Assembly (NCBI RefSeq): GCF_009932435.1
Contig: NZ_BJOU01000001.1
Coordinates: forward strand, 2,232,001-2,296,000
Source of the DNA: Gordonia crocea
Lineage (GTDB): Bacteria; Actinomycetota; Actinomycetes; Mycobacteriales; Mycobacteriaceae
Length of the DNA: 64,000 bases
Direction of reading: 5' to 3'
The position numbers were made by a program, and so were the translations under genes. This document shows positions 35,470-48,187 of this stretch, in pieces (within the stretch, counting starts at the first letter, position 1; the number at the start of each line of letters is the position of its first letter). Below the pieces are notes generated by a model, which saw only the letters and a list, made by a program, of their open reading frames with translations, did no database searches and was not told the DNA's origin.

Positions 35470-36435
35470 CTACAGGATGTCATCGAAGTTCTGTTCGTCG
35501 CGAACGGATTCCCGGGTCGCCGTCGCGCCGGGAGCCGTGGCCAGGACCGAAGCCGACGGCGCCGGACCAGGCGCCGGGATCGAACTGGCCGTGTCGACGT
35601 CGAGATCGGCGAGCGCGGCCTGCCGCCGGGCCTTGCGCTTGTCGTGCACACGGGCGAACTGGATGGCGAACTCCAACAGCACGGTCAGCGCCAAGGCCAG
35701 CGACAACATGGTGAACGGATCCGAACCGGGGGTCACCACCCCGGCGAACACGAACATGCCGAACACCAGACCGCGCCGCCAGTTCTTGAGGCGCTCATAG
35801 GTCAGCACGCCGATCAGGTTCAGCGCGATGATGAGCAGCGGGAGTTCGAAGCTGATGCCGAAGATGACCAGCAGGTTGAGGACGAAGCCGAAGTAGCCGT
35901 CGCCGGTCAACCACGACACCTGGACATCGCTGCCGACGGTCATCAGGAACTGGAAGGCACGGGCCACGACGAAGTAGGCCAACACCGCCCCGGTGACGAA
36001 GAACAAGCTGGCCAGAATGGTGAAGAAGGCGGCGTACCGACGCTCGTTGCGCCGCAACGCCGGCGTGATGAACTGCCAGAGCTGGTAGAACCAGATCGGC
36101 GCGGCGAGCACGACCCCGGCGGTCAGCGCAACCTTGAGCCGCAGCATGAACTGGTCGAACGGCCCGGTGGCCAAGAGCCGGCATTCCCCGTTCGCCTGGG
36201 TGACCCGGACGTTCTCGGGGAGGCTGCAATACGGGGCGCGCAGCAGTTCGCCGAGGGATTCGATCCGCCACGGACCGTAGGAGTACCAGATGAAGCCGAT
36301 GACCGTGGTCACGGCGATGGCGACCAACGAGAAGATCAGGCGGCCGCGCAACTCGCGCAGGTGGTCCACCAACGACATGGTGCCGTCGGGGTTGACCTTG
36401 CTGCGGCGTCGGCGGGGATCGAAGGGGATGCGCAC
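35470..36435 (-). CDS. tatC: Sec-independent translocase subunit TatC
   Basis: 321 residues with six membrane helices. The N-terminal motif [13 protein letters not shown] and the loop [19 protein letters not shown] are the TatC hallmarks for signal-peptide recognition. A ~70-residue hydrophilic C-terminal tail is longer than in E. coli but usual in actinobacteria. TatC binds twin-arginine signal peptides and assembles TatA. The start codon is GTG 36435; an ATG-led shorter version at MSLVDHL would lose the basic N-terminus. It is 36 bp after tatA. Confidence 0.94.
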   Translation of the reverse strand: MRIPFDPRRRRSKVNPDGTMSLVDHLRELRGRLIFSLVAIAVTTVIGFIWYSYGPWRIESLGELLRAPYCSLPENVRVTQANGECRLLATGPFDQFMLRLKVALTAGVVLAAPIWFYQLWQFITPALRRNERRYAAFFTILASLFFVTGAVLAYFVVARAFQFLMTVGSDVQVSWLTGDGYFGFVLNLLVIFGISFELPLLIIALNLIGVLTYERLKNWRRGLVFGMFVFAGVVTPGSDPFTMLSLALALTVLLEFAIQFARVHDKRKARRQAALADLDVDTASSIPAPGPAPSASVLATAPGATATRESVRDEQNFDDIL

Positions 36436-36471
36436 GCGCGGGTTAAGGGCAGATTCCTTCCGGACGGTCGG

Positions 36472-36726
36472 CTACGCGGACTTCTTTTCCGACGAGGATT
36501 CGGCGTCGAGCGAGGCCTCACCGGGGGGCAGTTCGCGTCGCGGCGCGTCCTTGGTCGAGTCATCGTCGGCCGAGTCGTCCTTGGTCATCTCGCGCATCTC
36601 GCTCTTGAGGATCCGCAGCGACTGGCCCAGGCCGCGTGCCGCGGCGGGCAGCTTACCGGCACCGAAAAGGAGCAGGAAGATGATGGCGATGATGATGATG
36701 TGCGACGGTTGCATCCACCCGGTCAT
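36472..36726 (-). CDS. tatA: Twin-arginine translocase subunit TatA
   Basis: 84 residues. A short N-terminus (MTGWMQPSH), one membrane helix (IIIIAIIFLLLF), the FGAGKLP hinge, and an amphipathic helix (AAARGLGQSLRILKSEM) precede a charged tail. This is the TatA/E pattern that forms the transport pore. AGGAG lies 9 nt before the ATG. It is the first gene of tatA-tatC-helY, 86 bp after pafC. Confidence 0.94.
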   Translation of the reverse strand: MTGWMQPSHIIIIAIIFLLLFGAGKLPAAARGLGQSLRILKSEMREMTKDDSADDDSTKDAPRRELPPGEASLDAESSSEKKSA

Positions 36727-36812
36727 GGGCTTCTCCTGATCCGAAAAGGGGCGAGTTCTCGCTGGCCAGTCTACGCGACACCGTCGTGTCCACCAGCCCC
36801 CGACGCCGACTG

Positions 36813-37859
36813 TTACCGGTAGCGGGCTCGTGCCGCCGCGGCGCGGTCGGCGACCTCGGCGGCCAGTCTCGGTTCGTCGATGACGGCGATCTTGCCGCCG
36901 AACCCCAAGACGAAGCGGACCAGCCACTCGTCGGACCCGTACCGCACCCGGGCGCGAACCGGCGAATCCTGTGGTCCATCGGCCGCGGCCGGGTCGTCGA
37001 CGAGGTCGACGAGATACTTCTCGATGACCCAAAGGGCGTCGCGGTCCACCTCGATACCCGCGGTCGGCAAGTCCTGGCCCTCCCACCCGGCCGGAGCCGT
37101 GGTGCCGGTGGCCGTCGTCGGCGGGGCGGCGGGCTCGTCGAGCAGGTCGGCCACCTCGATCCGATCGAACCGGAACAGCCGGATGCCCTCCGACTGGCGG
37201 CACCACGCCTGCAGATACGCGTTGCCGTCGATGAGCTGGACCGCGATCGGGTCGACGACGCGTTCCCCGACCGCGTCGCGGGCCGGGGTGTAATACCGCA
37301 GCCGCAGCGCCCGGTGCTCGCGAACCGAGGCGCGCACTGCGTCGTAGACGGCCTCCCGGCCGGTCGGGACCTTGTCCGTGTCGGTCGGCGCCGCGTCCTC
37401 GCGGCGTGCCGCCTCGCGCCGGGCCGCCTCCGCGGCCGCCAGTTCCTCGCCGCGGGCTCGCAGTCCTTTGCGTTCGGGACGGACCGGCACCGCCAGCGCC
37501 GACTCGATCTTCGCCATGGCCCGGGCGATGGCGTCGGCACCCACCCCGGGGATGTCGGCCAGGGTCGCGAGCGCGGTCTGCAGCAGCGCCGCTTCGGCAG
37601 CGGTGAGGCGCAGCGGCCGGTTCATCCCTGCGGTGAACTCGACGCGGACGAATCCGGAGTCGTATTGGACGTCGATCAGGTCCTCGAAGCCGTTGGTGCG
37701 ATGCCCGCACACGAACAACTGCTCGATGTCCTTGGTGAGTTGGGCCTCGGTGATGCCCAGGTCGGCGGCCGCTTCGGTGACCGCGATCCCCTGTCGCGCC
37801 GCAAGGTACGGGACCATGGCCAGCAGTCGCGAGAACCGCGACACCGTCGTATCGGTCAT
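36813..37859 (-). CDS. pafC: PafC, WYL-domain transcription regulator
   Basis: 348 residues. An N-terminal winged helix (LLAMVPYLAARQGIAVTEAAADLGIT) is followed by a WYL domain (ALRLRYYTPARDAVGERVVDP...LQAWCRQSEGIRLFRFDRI, described by its landmarks) and a C-terminal WCX extension. PafBC is a heterodimer that activates the DNA-damage response in mycobacteria. The ATG overlaps the stop of pafB by four bases (37856-37859), so the two subunits are coupled. It lies directly before tatA. Confidence 0.92.
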   Translation of the reverse strand: MTDTTVSRFSRLLAMVPYLAARQGIAVTEAAADLGITEAQLTKDIEQLFVCGHRTNGFEDLIDVQYDSGFVRVEFTAGMNRPLRLTAAEAALLQTALATLADIPGVGADAIARAMAKIESALAVPVRPERKGLRARGEELAAAEAARREAARREDAAPTDTDKVPTGREAVYDAVRASVREHRALRLRYYTPARDAVGERVVDPIAVQLIDGNAYLQAWCRQSEGIRLFRFDRIEVADLLDEPAAPPTTATGTTAPAGWEGQDLPTAGIEVDRDALWVIEKYLVDLVDDPAAADGPQDSPVRARVRYGSDEWLVRFVLGFGGKIAVIDEPRLAAEVADRAAAARARYR

Positions 37860-38848
37860 CGCGGCACCGCCATCGCGTCCAGTGCCGCGATCACTGCGGT
37901 CCGCAGCGCCTCCGGTTCCAGAACGACGGCGTCCGGGCCGGCCGAGAGGACCGATCGCACCATGGCCGACGCCACGTCGTACCGCACGACGAGTTCGTCG
38001 CCGGGTTCGCCGTCGAAGTCCAGTGGGGTCGCGGAAACCGCAACCCGGCGCAACCCGGCGGCCCGGTCGGCGGCGACCCAGATCCGCGCCTCGGTGACCT
38101 CTGCGCGAAACGCCGACGCGGCCTCGGCGACCAGGGCGCGCAACTCGCCCGGCCCGGCGCCCGGGTCAAAGGCACCCCGCTTGCCCGTCGGACGCACCTC
38201 GCTGATCCGCGACAACCGGAACGTGCGGCGCTCGCCACGGTCCCGGTCATATCCCACGACATACCAGCGGCCGCGGTGGGTGACCACGCCCCACGGTTCG
38301 AGGTGGCGCGGGGCTGGGCGGGCACCGGGGCGCTGGTAGGTCAGTTCCACCGCGCGCCGCTGTTCACTGGCCTCCAGCAGCGCGCGCAACACGCGTTCGT
38401 CGCCCGCGCCGCGAGCCGCCGACGACGGCCCCACCTCCCACTCCTGGTCGGCGGAGACGTCGATCCCGGCGGCGCGCAACTTCAGCGCCGCACTCTGGGC
38501 GATCGCGGCCACCTCGGAGCTGTCCCACAGCGCGGTGGCCAGTGCGACCGCGGCCGCCTCATCGGCTTCGAGGTGGATGTCGGGCAGTTCGTAGCGCTCC
38601 CGGTCGATGCGGTACCCGTCCTCACTCTCGCCGGAGCCGGAGGCCGGCCCGGTGATCAGCGGGATGCCCAGGTTGCGCAGGTCGGCCTTGTCGCGCTCGA
38701 ACATGCGGTAGAACGCGTCGTCGCTGCTGTCGTTCTCGTAGTAGCCGCCCACATTGCGCCGGATGTACTCGGCGGAGACGAACTGGCGCGCCGACAACAG
38801 GCAGATGACCAGATTGAGCTGCCGCTCGACCTTCTCGCGTTTGCGCAC
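37856..38848 (-). CDS. pafB: PafB, WYL-domain transcription regulator
   Basis: 330 residues with the N-terminal helix-turn-helix starting VRKREKVERQLNLVICLLSA and a WYL domain (PRHLEPWGVVTHRGRWYVVG) plus WCX region. It partners PafC in activating recA-independent DNA-damage genes. GTG 38848 is preferred over a start at 38926, because it matches the family length, avoids overlap with pafA, and has TACTGT ending 7 nt upstream. That -10 box predicts a leaderless pafBC transcript distinct from the proteasome genes. Confidence 0.92.
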   Translation of the reverse strand: MRKREKVERQLNLVICLLSARQFVSAEYIRRNVGGYYENDSSDDAFYRMFERDKADLRNLGIPLITGPASGSGESEDGYRIDRERYELPDIHLEADEAAAVALATALWDSSEVAAIAQSAALKLRAAGIDVSADQEWEVGPSSAARGAGDERVLRALLEASEQRRAVELTYQRPGARPAPRHLEPWGVVTHRGRWYVVGYDRDRGERRTFRLSRISEVRPTGKRGAFDPGAGPGELRALVAEAASAFRAEVTEARIWVAADRAAGLRRVAVSATPLDFDGEPGDELVVRYDVASAMVRSVLSAGPDAVVLEPEALRTAVIAALDAMAVPR

Positions 38849-38855
38849 GGCTCCC

Positions 38856-38861
38856 ACAGTA
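38856..38861 (-). promoter_or_regulatory. -10 box for pafBC (leaderless)
   Basis: TACTGT on the minus strand, 7 nt before the GTG at 38848, in the 17-bp gap after pafA. Confidence 0.5.
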
Positions 38862-38865
38862 GGGC

Positions 38866-40224
38866 TCACATCGAGGCGATGAGGCGATCGACGCGCTCGT
38901 CCACCGATCGGAACGGGTCCTTGCACAGCACGGTCCGCTGGGCCTGGTCGTTGAGCTTGAGGTGCACCCAGTCGACGGTGAAGTCGCGTCCCGCGGCCTG
39001 CGCGGCGCTGATGAACTCGCCGCGCAGCCGCGCCCGCGTGGTCTGCGGGGGCGTGTGCACGGCTTCGTCGATCGCCTCGTCGGTGGTCACCCGTGAGATC
39101 AACCCTTTGCGCGTGAGCACGTCGGCGATACCCCGGCCGGGCTTGATGTCGTGGTAGGCGAGGTCGAGTTGGGCGATCTTGGGGTCGGCCAGGTCGATGT
39201 CATAACGGTCGAGGTAGCGGTTGAACAGTTTGCGCTTGATCACCCAGTCGATCTCGGTATCCACGCGGGAGAAGTCGTCGGACTCCACCGCGTCGAGGAC
39301 CCGCCCCCACAGGTCGACGGCCTGGCTGAGCATCTCGTCGGGCTGGCGGTTGGCCAGGTGTTCGACCGCGCGCGCGTGGTACTCGCGCTGGATGTCCAAG
39401 GCGCTGGCCTCGCGACCGCCGGCCAGCCGCACCGGGCGGCGCCCGGTCGGATCGTGGCTGATCTCGCGGATCGCGCGGATCGGGTTGTCGAGGGCGAAAT
39501 CCCGGAAACTCACCCCGGCCTCGATCATTTCCAGCACGAGCAACGCGGACCCGACCTTCAGCATGGTGGTCGGCTCGGCCATGTTCGAATCGCCGACGAT
39601 GACGTGGAGGCGCCGGTACTTCTCGGCGTCGGCGTGCGGTTCGTCGCGGGTGTTGATGATCGGCCGCGAGCGGGTCGTCGCGCTCGACACGCCCTCCCAG
39701 ATGTGTTCCGCGCGCTGGGACAGGCAGAACTGCGCCGAACTGGGGGTGGCCAGCACCTTGCCCGCGCCGCAGATGAGCTGGCGGGTCACCAGGAACGGCA
39801 ACAGCACGTCGGAAATCCGAGAGAACTCGCCCGAGCGCACCACCAGGTAGTTCTCGTGGCATCCGTAGGAGTTGCCGGCCGAGTCGGTGTTGTTCTTGAA
39901 CAGGTAGATGTCGCCGCCGATCCCCTCGTCGGCCAGCCGGTTCTGTGCGTCGACGAGTAGGTCGACGAGGATCCGCTCCCCCGCCCGGTCGTGGTTGATC
40001 AGCGTCTTGATGTCGTCGCACTCGGCCGTCGCGTACTCCGGGTGCGATCCCACGTCGAGGTACAGACGCGACCCGTTGTCCAGGAAGACGTTCGACGACC
40101 GGCCCCAGGAGACGACGCGCCGGAACAGGTAGCGGGCCACCTCGTCCGGGCTGAGCCGGCGATGCCCCCGGAAGGTGCAGGTGACCCCGAACTCGGTCTC
40201 GATCCCCATGATCCGGCGCTGCAC
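38866..40224 (-). CDS. pafA: Pup ligase PafA
   Basis: 452 residues of the carboxylate-amine ligase/GS fold. The Mg-ATP and Pup site begins [11 protein letters not shown]. The predicted catalytic Asp57 is in [12 protein letters not shown]. Later motifs are [19 protein letters not shown] and [20 protein letters not shown]. It joins the C-terminal Glu of deamidated Pup to substrate lysines. GTG 40224 is six codons before the conserved MGIE; it lies 4 bp after prcA. It is a paralogue of Dop, also in this locus. Confidence 0.96.
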   Translation of the reverse strand: MQRRIMGIETEFGVTCTFRGHRRLSPDEVARYLFRRVVSWGRSSNVFLDNGSRLYLDVGSHPEYATAECDDIKTLINHDRAGERILVDLLVDAQNRLADEGIGGDIYLFKNNTDSAGNSYGCHENYLVVRSGEFSRISDVLLPFLVTRQLICGAGKVLATPSSAQFCLSQRAEHIWEGVSSATTRSRPIINTRDEPHADAEKYRRLHVIVGDSNMAEPTTMLKVGSALLVLEMIEAGVSFRDFALDNPIRAIREISHDPTGRRPVRLAGGREASALDIQREYHARAVEHLANRQPDEMLSQAVDLWGRVLDAVESDDFSRVDTEIDWVIKRKLFNRYLDRYDIDLADPKIAQLDLAYHDIKPGRGIADVLTRKGLISRVTTDEAIDEAVHTPPQTTRARLRGEFISAAQAAGRDFTVDWVHLKLNDQAQRTVLCKDPFRSVDERVDRLIASM

Positions 40225-40228
40225 GGCG

Positions 40229-41014
40229 TCAGTCCTTTCCGGTGGTGGTCGGCGTGGCGGACCCCTGGGCCAGCAGGGCCGCGACGTCGTCGTGGCCCAG
40301 TCGTTTGAAGGCCCGCCGCGGCCGGGTGCGGTCGAGGACGGCGACTTCGAGGTCGGCCGCGGTCAGCTCGCGCGGCGCCGGGGCGGCCGGTTCGGATCCC
40401 CCGTTGGCACCCGGGCGGCCGCCGTCGGGGGCCGCCGGGGTCGGATTGGCCAGGGCGGTCACCGCGACGCCCAGCGCCGCCGGGAGCGACATCCCCGGTT
40501 CGAAGGACTCCGCCAGGGCCGAGGTGATCGCGTCGGTGTGCCCGCCCATCACCAGGAAGCGGGTCTCGTCGACGACCGAGCCGTCGTAGCCGATGCGGTA
40601 CAACTGCGACGGGGTGTCCCGACCGGGCTTGGCGACCTCGGCCACGCACAGCTCCACCTCGTAGGGCTTGGGCTGTTCGGTGAACACGGTGCCGAGCGTG
40701 GTCGCATAGGCGTTGGCCAGCGACAGTCCGCTGACGTCGGCCCGGTCGTAGCTGTATCCGCGCAGGTCGGCCAACTGGATTCCGGCTCGCCGGAGGCTCT
40801 CGAACTCGTTGTATTTGCCGACCGCCGCGAATCCGATGCGGTCGTAGATCTCCGACACCTTGCGCAGCGTGTTCGACGGGTTCTCGGCGACGAACAGCAC
40901 GCCGTCGGCGTACGTCAGGGCCACGACGCTGCGGCCCCGGGCGATGCCCTTGCGGGCGAGCTCGGAGCGGTCGCGCATGATCTGCTCGGCGCTGGCGTAA
41001 TACGGGAACGTCAT
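40229..41014 (-). CDS. prcA: 20S proteasome alpha subunit PrcA
   Basis: 261 residues with the alpha-type N-terminus [25 protein letters not shown] that gates the chamber. A catalytic Thr is absent, as expected. A Pro/Gly/Ala-rich insert at about residues 190-216 makes it slightly longer than mycobacterial PrcA. Alpha rings cap the beta rings and dock the Mpa ring through the C-terminal QYL of Mpa. It starts 3 bp after prcB. Confidence 0.95.
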   Translation of the reverse strand: MTFPYYASAEQIMRDRSELARKGIARGRSVVALTYADGVLFVAENPSNTLRKVSEIYDRIGFAAVGKYNEFESLRRAGIQLADLRGYSYDRADVSGLSLANAYATTLGTVFTEQPKPYEVELCVAEVAKPGRDTPSQLYRIGYDGSVVDETRFLVMGGHTDAITSALAESFEPGMSLPAALGVAVTALANPTPAAPDGGRPGANGGSEPAAPAPRELTAADLEVAVLDRTRPRRAFKRLGHDDVAALLAQGSATPTTTGKD

Positions 41015-41017
41015 CGG

Positions 41018-41854
41018 CTACTCCCCCTGCCCGTCCGCACCACGGTCGGCGGCATAGCGCGCCTCCCGGCCGGCGATGATCTCCACCGCGACGGCGGCGA
41101 TCCGCTCCGGTGCGACCTCGTCGGCACCGTCGGGCCCGACGGTGACCGCGGTCGGGAAGATCTTGCGGACCGTGTCCGGGCCGGCCGTCGCCGAATCGTC
41201 GTCGGCGGCGTCGTAGAGCGCCTCGACGGCGATGGCCAGCGCCTGGTCGGCGGTCAGGTCGCCGCGGTAGAGCTTCTTCAACGACGACTTCGCAAAGACC
41301 GAACCGGAACCGATCGCCTGGTATCCGCCGAACTCCTCGTGGCGGTCGCCGGCGACGTCGAAGGAGAAGATCCGTCCCCGCGCCGAACGATCCGCGGCGT
41401 CGGCGTCGTAGCCGACGAGCAGCGGGATCGCCGCCAACCCCTGCAGCGCGGCGCCGAGGTTGCCGCGCACCATCGCGGCCAACCGGGACACCTTGCCGTC
41501 GAGGGTCAGCGAGACGCCCTCGATCTTTTCGTAGTGTTCGAGCTCCACCGCGAACAACCGGACCATCTCGATTGCGATCCCGGCCGTGCCGGCGATGCCG
41601 ACGGCCGAGTAGTCGTCGGTGATGAAGACCTTCTGGATGTCGCGGGTCGCGATCAGGTTGCCCGCGGTCGCCCGCCGGTCACCGGCGAGGACCACCCCGC
41701 CGGCATAGGACACCGCGACGATTGTCGTGCCGTGGGGAATCGAATCCACCGCGCCCACCGCCACATCCGATCCGACCCGGCGACCGGGCAACTGCTCGGG
41801 TGCGTGTTTGGTCAGGTACTCGGTGAACGACGAGATGTCCGGCGACCGATTCAC
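41018..41854 (-). CDS. prcB: 20S proteasome beta subunit PrcB
   Basis: 278 residues. A 42-residue propeptide ends in HG, and the mature subunit starts at Thr43 ([21 protein letters not shown]), the N-terminal nucleophile. Lys and Asp of the active site are visible in the following strands. It supplies the proteolytic activity of the Pup-proteasome. The GTG start overlaps the pup stop by four bases, which couples Pup and protease synthesis. Confidence 0.96.
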   Translation of the reverse strand: MNRSPDISSFTEYLTKHAPEQLPGRRVGSDVAVGAVDSIPHGTTIVAVSYAGGVVLAGDRRATAGNLIATRDIQKVFITDDYSAVGIAGTAGIAIEMVRLFAVELEHYEKIEGVSLTLDGKVSRLAAMVRGNLGAALQGLAAIPLLVGYDADAADRSARGRIFSFDVAGDRHEEFGGYQAIGSGSVFAKSSLKKLYRGDLTADQALAIAVEALYDAADDDSATAGPDTVRKIFPTAVTVGPDGADEVAPERIAAVAVEIIAGREARYAADRGADGQGE

Positions 41855-42042
41855 TGGCCGCCCTTCTGCACGTATGCGCGCACGAAGTCCTCGGCGTTCT
41901 CCTCCAACACGTCGTCGATTTCGTCGAGCAAGTCGTCGGTGTCTTCGGCAAGCTTCTCGCGGCGTTCCTGACCGGCCGAGCCGTCGGGACCGAGATCATC
42001 GTCGTCGCCGCCACCACCGGACCGCTGTTGTTCCTGGGCCAT
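41851..42042 (-). CDS. pup: Prokaryotic ubiquitin-like protein Pup
   Basis: 63 residues, disordered and acidic. The C-terminal half [30 protein letters not shown] region (landmark: ends KGGQ) binds the Mpa coiled coil. The terminal Gln must be deamidated by Dop before PafA can ligate it. ATG 42042 is supported by GGAGG 4-5 nt upstream; a longer TTG start is unlikely. It overlaps prcB by four bases and lies 60 bp after dop. Confidence 0.96.
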   Translation of the reverse strand: MAQEQQRSGGGGDDDDLGPDGSAGQERREKLAEDTDDLLDEIDDVLEENAEDFVRAYVQKGGQ

Positions 42043-42102
42043 GCCGCCTCCATTCAAGCGAATTGAATTCCACCCTATCCGAACCTGTGCGTCGGCTCCC
42101 GG

Positions 42103-43605
42103 CTACTTGGCCGTCAACTCGTCGACGAGTTCGGCCGCCGACGCCACCGAATCGAGTAATTCCCCGACATGGGAACGGCTGCCGCGCAACGGTTCCAGCG
42201 TTGGAATGCGGATGAGCGAATCCCCACCCAGGTCGAAGATCACCGAATCCCAGCTCGCCGCCGCGATATCGGCACCGAATCGGCGCAGGCATTCGCCGCG
42301 GAAGTAGGCGCGCGTATCCGGCGGCGGCGCGGTCACCGCTGCGGTCACCTGCGCCTCGTCGACCAGGCGTTTCATCGAACCCCGGGCCACCAGCCGGTTG
42401 TACAGGCCCTTGTCGAGCCGCACATCGGAGTACTGCAGGTCGATCAGGGCCAACCGCGGCGCCGACCACGACAACCCTTCGCGCAGCCGGAAGCCCTCCA
42501 ACAGGCGCAGCTTGGCCGGCCAGTCCAACAGGTCGGCGCATTCCATCGGGTCGCGCTCGAGCTTGTCGAGCACGTCGGCCCAGGTGGACAGGACGCGGGC
42601 GGCGGCCTCGTCGTCGCCGTGGTGCAGGTTGTGGAAGCGCTGGCACCGGGCCAGGTACTCGCGCTGCAGCGCCAGTCCGGTCATCTCGCGCCCGTCGGCG
42701 AGTGCGACCGTGGCGGTGAGCGTCGGGTCGTGGCTGATCGTGTGCACGGCGGCGACCGGACGGGCCAATTCGAGGTCGGACAGGTCGACCCCCGCCTCGA
42801 CCAGGTCGAGGACCAGGGCGGTGGTGCCCACCTTCAGGTAGGTGGCGGTCTCGGCCAGGTTGGCGTCGCCGATGATGACGTGCAGCCGGCGGTAGCGGTC
42901 GGGATCGGCATGCGGCTCGTCGCGGGTGTTGATGATGCCGCGCTTGAGCGTCGTCTCCAGCCCTACCTCGACCTCGATGTAGTCGGCGCGCTGGGAGAGT
43001 TGGAAGCCCGCCTCGTCGCCGGACTGGCCGATTCCGACGCGGCCCGAGCCGCAGATCACCTGGCGCGACGCGAAGAAGGGCGTCAGCCCGGTGACGATGT
43101 CGGCGAACGGGGTGTTGCGGTCCATCAGGTAGTTCTCATGGGTGCCGTACGAGGCACCCTTGCCGTCGATGTTGTTCTTGTACAACTGCAGCCGCGGCGC
43201 GCCGGGCACGCTGGCGACGTGGCGGGCGGCGGCCTCCATCACGCGTTCGCCGGCCTTGTCCCAGATCACCGCGTCGAGCGGGTCGGCGACCTCCGGTGCG
43301 GAGTACTCCGGATGCGCGTGGTCGACGTAGAGCCGCGCCCCGTTGGTGAGGATCATGTTGGCCGCGCCGATCTCGTCGGCGTCGATGATCGGCGCCGGAC
43401 CGTTGGACCGACCCAGATCGAATCCACGCGCGTCGCGCATCGGCGACTCGACCTCGTAATCCCACCGGGTCCGCTTGGCCCGGGGCACCCCGGCCGCCGC
43501 CGCATAGGCGAGTACCGCCTGGGTCGAGGTCATGATCGGGTTGGCCGAGGGATCCCCCGGCGCGGAGATGCCGTATTCGACTTCGATCCCGATGATTCGC
43601 TGCAT
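42103..43605 (-). CDS. dop: Pup deamidase/depupylase Dop
   Basis: 500 residues, a paralogue of PafA. The N-terminus is [14 protein letters not shown], with the predicted nucleophile Asp95 in [16 protein letters not shown] Dop-loop insertion follows at about residues 40-60 ([20 protein letters not shown], as landmark). It deamidates the C-terminal Gln of Pup and removes Pup from substrates. TACGCT ends 7 nt before the ATG, so it may be transcribed as a leaderless mRNA starting at dop. A hairpin separates it from mpa. Confidence 0.95.
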   Translation of the reverse strand: MQRIIGIEVEYGISAPGDPSANPIMTSTQAVLAYAAAAGVPRAKRTRWDYEVESPMRDARGFDLGRSNGPAPIIDADEIGAANMILTNGARLYVDHAHPEYSAPEVADPLDAVIWDKAGERVMEAAARHVASVPGAPRLQLYKNNIDGKGASYGTHENYLMDRNTPFADIVTGLTPFFASRQVICGSGRVGIGQSGDEAGFQLSQRADYIEVEVGLETTLKRGIINTRDEPHADPDRYRRLHVIIGDANLAETATYLKVGTTALVLDLVEAGVDLSDLELARPVAAVHTISHDPTLTATVALADGREMTGLALQREYLARCQRFHNLHHGDDEAAARVLSTWADVLDKLERDPMECADLLDWPAKLRLLEGFRLREGLSWSAPRLALIDLQYSDVRLDKGLYNRLVARGSMKRLVDEAQVTAAVTAPPPDTRAYFRGECLRRFGADIAAASWDSVIFDLGGDSLIRIPTLEPLRGSRSHVGELLDSVASAAELVDELTAK

Positions 43606-43612
43606 ACCCTCC

Positions 43613-43618
43613 AGCGTA
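43613..43618 (-). promoter_or_regulatory. -10 box of the dop-pup-prcBA operon (leaderless)
   Basis: TACGCT on the minus strand is 7 nt before the dop ATG. The spacer also contains GGAGGG, which could serve as a ribosome site on a longer transcript. Confidence 0.5.
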
Positions 43619-43629
43619 GTGATCGCGGC

Positions 43630-43649
43630 GGGGTGCGCGAGCGCCCCCC
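43630..43649 (-). terminator. Hairpin between mpa and dop
   Basis: GGGG-T-GCG pairs with CGC-C-CCCC around a CGAG loop, 15 nt after the mpa stop. There is no T-tract; it could be an attenuating hairpin or a weak terminator. Confidence 0.4.
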
Positions 43650-43664
43650 TGCCCGGCGACCGTC

Positions 43665-45365
43665 CTAGAGGTACTGGCCGGTCGAGGTCTCCGTGTCGAT
43701 CGCGCGGCTCGCACCCGAGCTCTTGCCGGTCACCAGCGTCCGGATGTACACGATGCGCTCGCCCTTCTTGCCCGAGATGCGCGCCCAGTCGTCCGGGTTC
43801 GTGGTGTTCGGCAGGTCCTCGTTCTCGGCGAACTCGTCGAGGATCGAATCCAGCAGGTGGCTGATCCGCAGCCCCGGTTGACCGGTCTCCAACTGCGCCT
43901 TGATCGCGTACTTCTTGGCGCGGTCGACGACGTTCTGGATCATCGCACCGGAGTTGAAGTCCTTGAAGTACATGACTTCTTTATCGCCGTTGGCGTAGGT
44001 GACCTCGAGGAACCGGTTGTCCTCGCTCTCGGCGTACATCCGGTCGACGACGCGCTCGATCATGGCGCGCACGCACGCCCCACGGTCGCCGCCGAACTCG
44101 GCGATGTCGTCGGGATGGATCGGCAGGTCCTCGGTGAGGTACTTGGAGAAGATGTCGATGGCCGACTCCGCGTCGGGCCGCTCGATCTTGATCTTCACGT
44201 CCAGGCGGCCGGGCCGCAGGATCGCCGGATCGATCATGTCCTCGCGGTTGGAGGCGCCGATGACGATGACGTTCTCCAGGCCCTCGACCCCGTCGATCTC
44301 ACTGAGCAGCTGCGGGACGACGGTGGTCTCCACATCGGAGGAGACGCCCGACCCGCGGGTGCGGAAGATGGAGTCCATCTCGTCGAAGAACACGATCACC
44401 GGCGTGCCCTCGGAAGCCTTCTCCCGGGCGCGTTGGAAGATCAGGCGGATGTGCCGCTCGGTCTCGCCGACGAACTTGTTGAGCAGCTCCGGGCCCTTGA
44501 TGTTGAGGAAGTAGGACTTGGCCTCGTGGGCGTCGTCGCCGCGCGCCTCGGCCATCTTGCGGGCCAACGAGTTGGCGACCGCCTTGGCGATCAGCGTCTT
44601 ACCGCAACCGGGCGGGCCGTAGAGCAGGACCCCCTTGGGCGGACGCAGCGAGTACTCGCGGAACAGCTCCTTGTGCAGGAACGGGAGTTCGACCGCATCC
44701 CGGATCTGTTCGATCTGCCGCCCGAGTCCGCCGATGTCGGAGTAGTCCACATCCGGCACCTCTTCGAGGACGAGGTCCTCGACCTCGGCCTTGGGGATGC
44801 GCTCGAACGCGACCCCGGCCTTGTTGTCGATGAGCAGCGAATCCCCGGGCCGCAGCTTCCGACGCTGGTCGTCGGAGTCGGTCGACGGGCGCAGCGGCTC
44901 GGCGAGCACGATCACGCGCTCTTCGTCGGCATGGCCGACGACCAGCGCCCGTTCCCCGTCGGCGAGCACCTCGCGCAGGGTCGCGATCTCGCCGGACACG
45001 TCGAAGTCGCACCGTTCGACGACGGTGAGTGCCTCGTTGAGGCGCAGCGTCTGGCCGATGTGCATCTCGTCGACGTCCAGGTTCGGCGACACCGTCAACC
45101 GCATCTTGCGGCCGGAGGTGAACACGTCCACGGTCGAATCGTCGGCATAGACGGCCTGCAGCACGCCGTAGCCGCTGGGCGGCTGCCCGAGGCGGTCGAC
45201 CTCCTCGCGCAGGGCGACGAGCTGCTGACGGGCCTCTTTGAGCGTCTCGAGGAGCTTCGCGTTGCGGGCAGAGAGGTTGTCGACCCGTTCCTGCAACTGC
45301 TCGGCAGTGCCGGTGGGGCGGGCCCCGCCGCCCGGCTGGTTGATACCCGAATGTTCGTTAGTCAC
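43665..45365 (-). CDS. mpa: Proteasomal ATPase Mpa (ARC)
   Basis: 566 residues. An N-terminal coiled coil (about residues 20-65) binds Pup. Two OB domains follow, then an AAA domain with Walker A GPPGCGKT, Walker [10 protein letters not shown] and a [15 protein letters not shown] second region. The extreme C-terminus is GQYL, the motif that inserts into the PrcA ring. It unfolds pupylated proteins with ATP and feeds them to PrcAB. The GTG start has AGGAG about 7 nt upstream. It lies 88 bp after trmI. Confidence 0.96.
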   Translation of the reverse strand: MTNEHSGINQPGGGARPTGTAEQLQERVDNLSARNAKLLETLKEARQQLVALREEVDRLGQPPSGYGVLQAVYADDSTVDVFTSGRKMRLTVSPNLDVDEMHIGQTLRLNEALTVVERCDFDVSGEIATLREVLADGERALVVGHADEERVIVLAEPLRPSTDSDDQRRKLRPGDSLLIDNKAGVAFERIPKAEVEDLVLEEVPDVDYSDIGGLGRQIEQIRDAVELPFLHKELFREYSLRPPKGVLLYGPPGCGKTLIAKAVANSLARKMAEARGDDAHEAKSYFLNIKGPELLNKFVGETERHIRLIFQRAREKASEGTPVIVFFDEMDSIFRTRGSGVSSDVETTVVPQLLSEIDGVEGLENVIVIGASNREDMIDPAILRPGRLDVKIKIERPDAESAIDIFSKYLTEDLPIHPDDIAEFGGDRGACVRAMIERVVDRMYAESEDNRFLEVTYANGDKEVMYFKDFNSGAMIQNVVDRAKKYAIKAQLETGQPGLRISHLLDSILDEFAENEDLPNTTNPDDWARISGKKGERIVYIRTLVTGKSSGASRAIDTETSTGQYL

Positions 45366-45422
45366 GACTGACTCCTATCCCGCGCCACTTCCACGCTACC
45401 GGCGATCGGCCCCCGATGTGCA

Positions 45423-45446
45423 CACCCGGGTCCGGCGGGCCGGGTG
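45423..45446 (-). terminator. Possible terminator after trmI
   Basis: CACCCGG and CCGGGTG arms with a 10-nt loop begin 7 nt after the trmI stop. There is no T-tract. It lies between trmI and mpa, which therefore may have separate transcripts. Confidence 0.35.
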
Positions 45447-45453
45447 ATTCGCG

Positions 45454-47275
<1,822 letters not shown>

Positions 47276-47294
47276 GGCCGCCGGCGCGGACCGG

Positions 47295-48140
47295 TCAGAA
47301 CCGGCAGGAGCGGATGTCGGTGGCGAGGATGGCCTTCGCGCCGAGCTCGGCGAGTTCATCCATCAGGTTCTGGTGCTCCTTGCGCGGCACCATCGCGCGC
47401 ACCGCGACCCAGTCGGGATCGGCCATCGGCGCCACCGTCGGCGACTCCAGCCCGGGGGTGAGTTGCGAGGCCCGGTCGAGGAGCTCGCGCGGGCAGTCGT
47501 AATCGATCATCACGTACTGCTGGCCGAACACCACGCCCTGCACCCGGGCCACGAACTGACGGGCCGACTTGCCCAGCTCGACCCCCGTGCGGGACACCAG
47601 GACGCCCTCGGAGTCGCACAGCGACCCCCCGAAGGCCACCAGCGAGTGCTGGCGCAGGGTGCGCCCCGACCCGACGACGTCGGCGATCGCGTCGGCGACG
47701 CCGAGCTGGATGGAGATCTCCACCGCGCCGTCGAGGCGGATGATCTCCGCGTCGATGCCCTTGGCGGCGAGATCGGCGCGCACGAGGTTCTCATACGAGG
47801 TCGCGATGCGCTTGCCGGCCAGGTCGGCCACCGACCACTCCTGCCCGGCGGGGGCGGCGTAGCGGAACGTCGACGAACCGAAGCCCATCGCGAGTTGTTC
47901 GTCGACCGCGGCACCGGAGTCGGCGGCCAGGTCGCGGCCGGTGATACCGAGGTCGAGGGTCCCCTGGCCGACGTAGATGGCGATGTCTTTGGGGCGCAGG
48001 AAGAAGAACTCGACGTCGTTGGCGGTGTCGAGGACGGTCAGGTCTTTGGCGTCGGACCGCTTACGGTATCCGGCCTCGGCGAGCACCGCACCGGCGGCCT
48101 CGGAAAGCGCGCCCTTGTTGGGAACTGCCACGCGCAGCAT
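47295..48140 (-). CDS. hisG: ATP phosphoribosyltransferase (long form) HisG
   Basis: 281 residues of the long HisG form with its own ACT-like C-terminal regulatory domain ([21 protein letters not shown]), so HisZ is not needed. Catalytic landmarks are [13 protein letters not shown] and [20 protein letters not shown]. It condenses ATP and PRPP, the first step of histidine synthesis, and is feedback-inhibited by histidine. TAGGA lies about 6 nt before the ATG. It forms a pair with hisE, 47 bp upstream, as in mycobacteria. Confidence 0.95.
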   Translation of the reverse strand: MLRVAVPNKGALSEAAGAVLAEAGYRKRSDAKDLTVLDTANDVEFFFLRPKDIAIYVGQGTLDLGITGRDLAADSGAAVDEQLAMGFGSSTFRYAAPAGQEWSVADLAGKRIATSYENLVRADLAAKGIDAEIIRLDGAVEISIQLGVADAIADVVGSGRTLRQHSLVAFGGSLCDSEGVLVSRTGVELGKSARQFVARVQGVVFGQQYVMIDYDCPRELLDRASQLTPGLESPTVAPMADPDWVAVRAMVPRKEHQNLMDELAELGAKAILATDIRSCRF

Positions 48141-48187
48141 GGGTGTCCTATCGGTAGTGGGGGGACAGATCGGGCGGAAACGACGGA

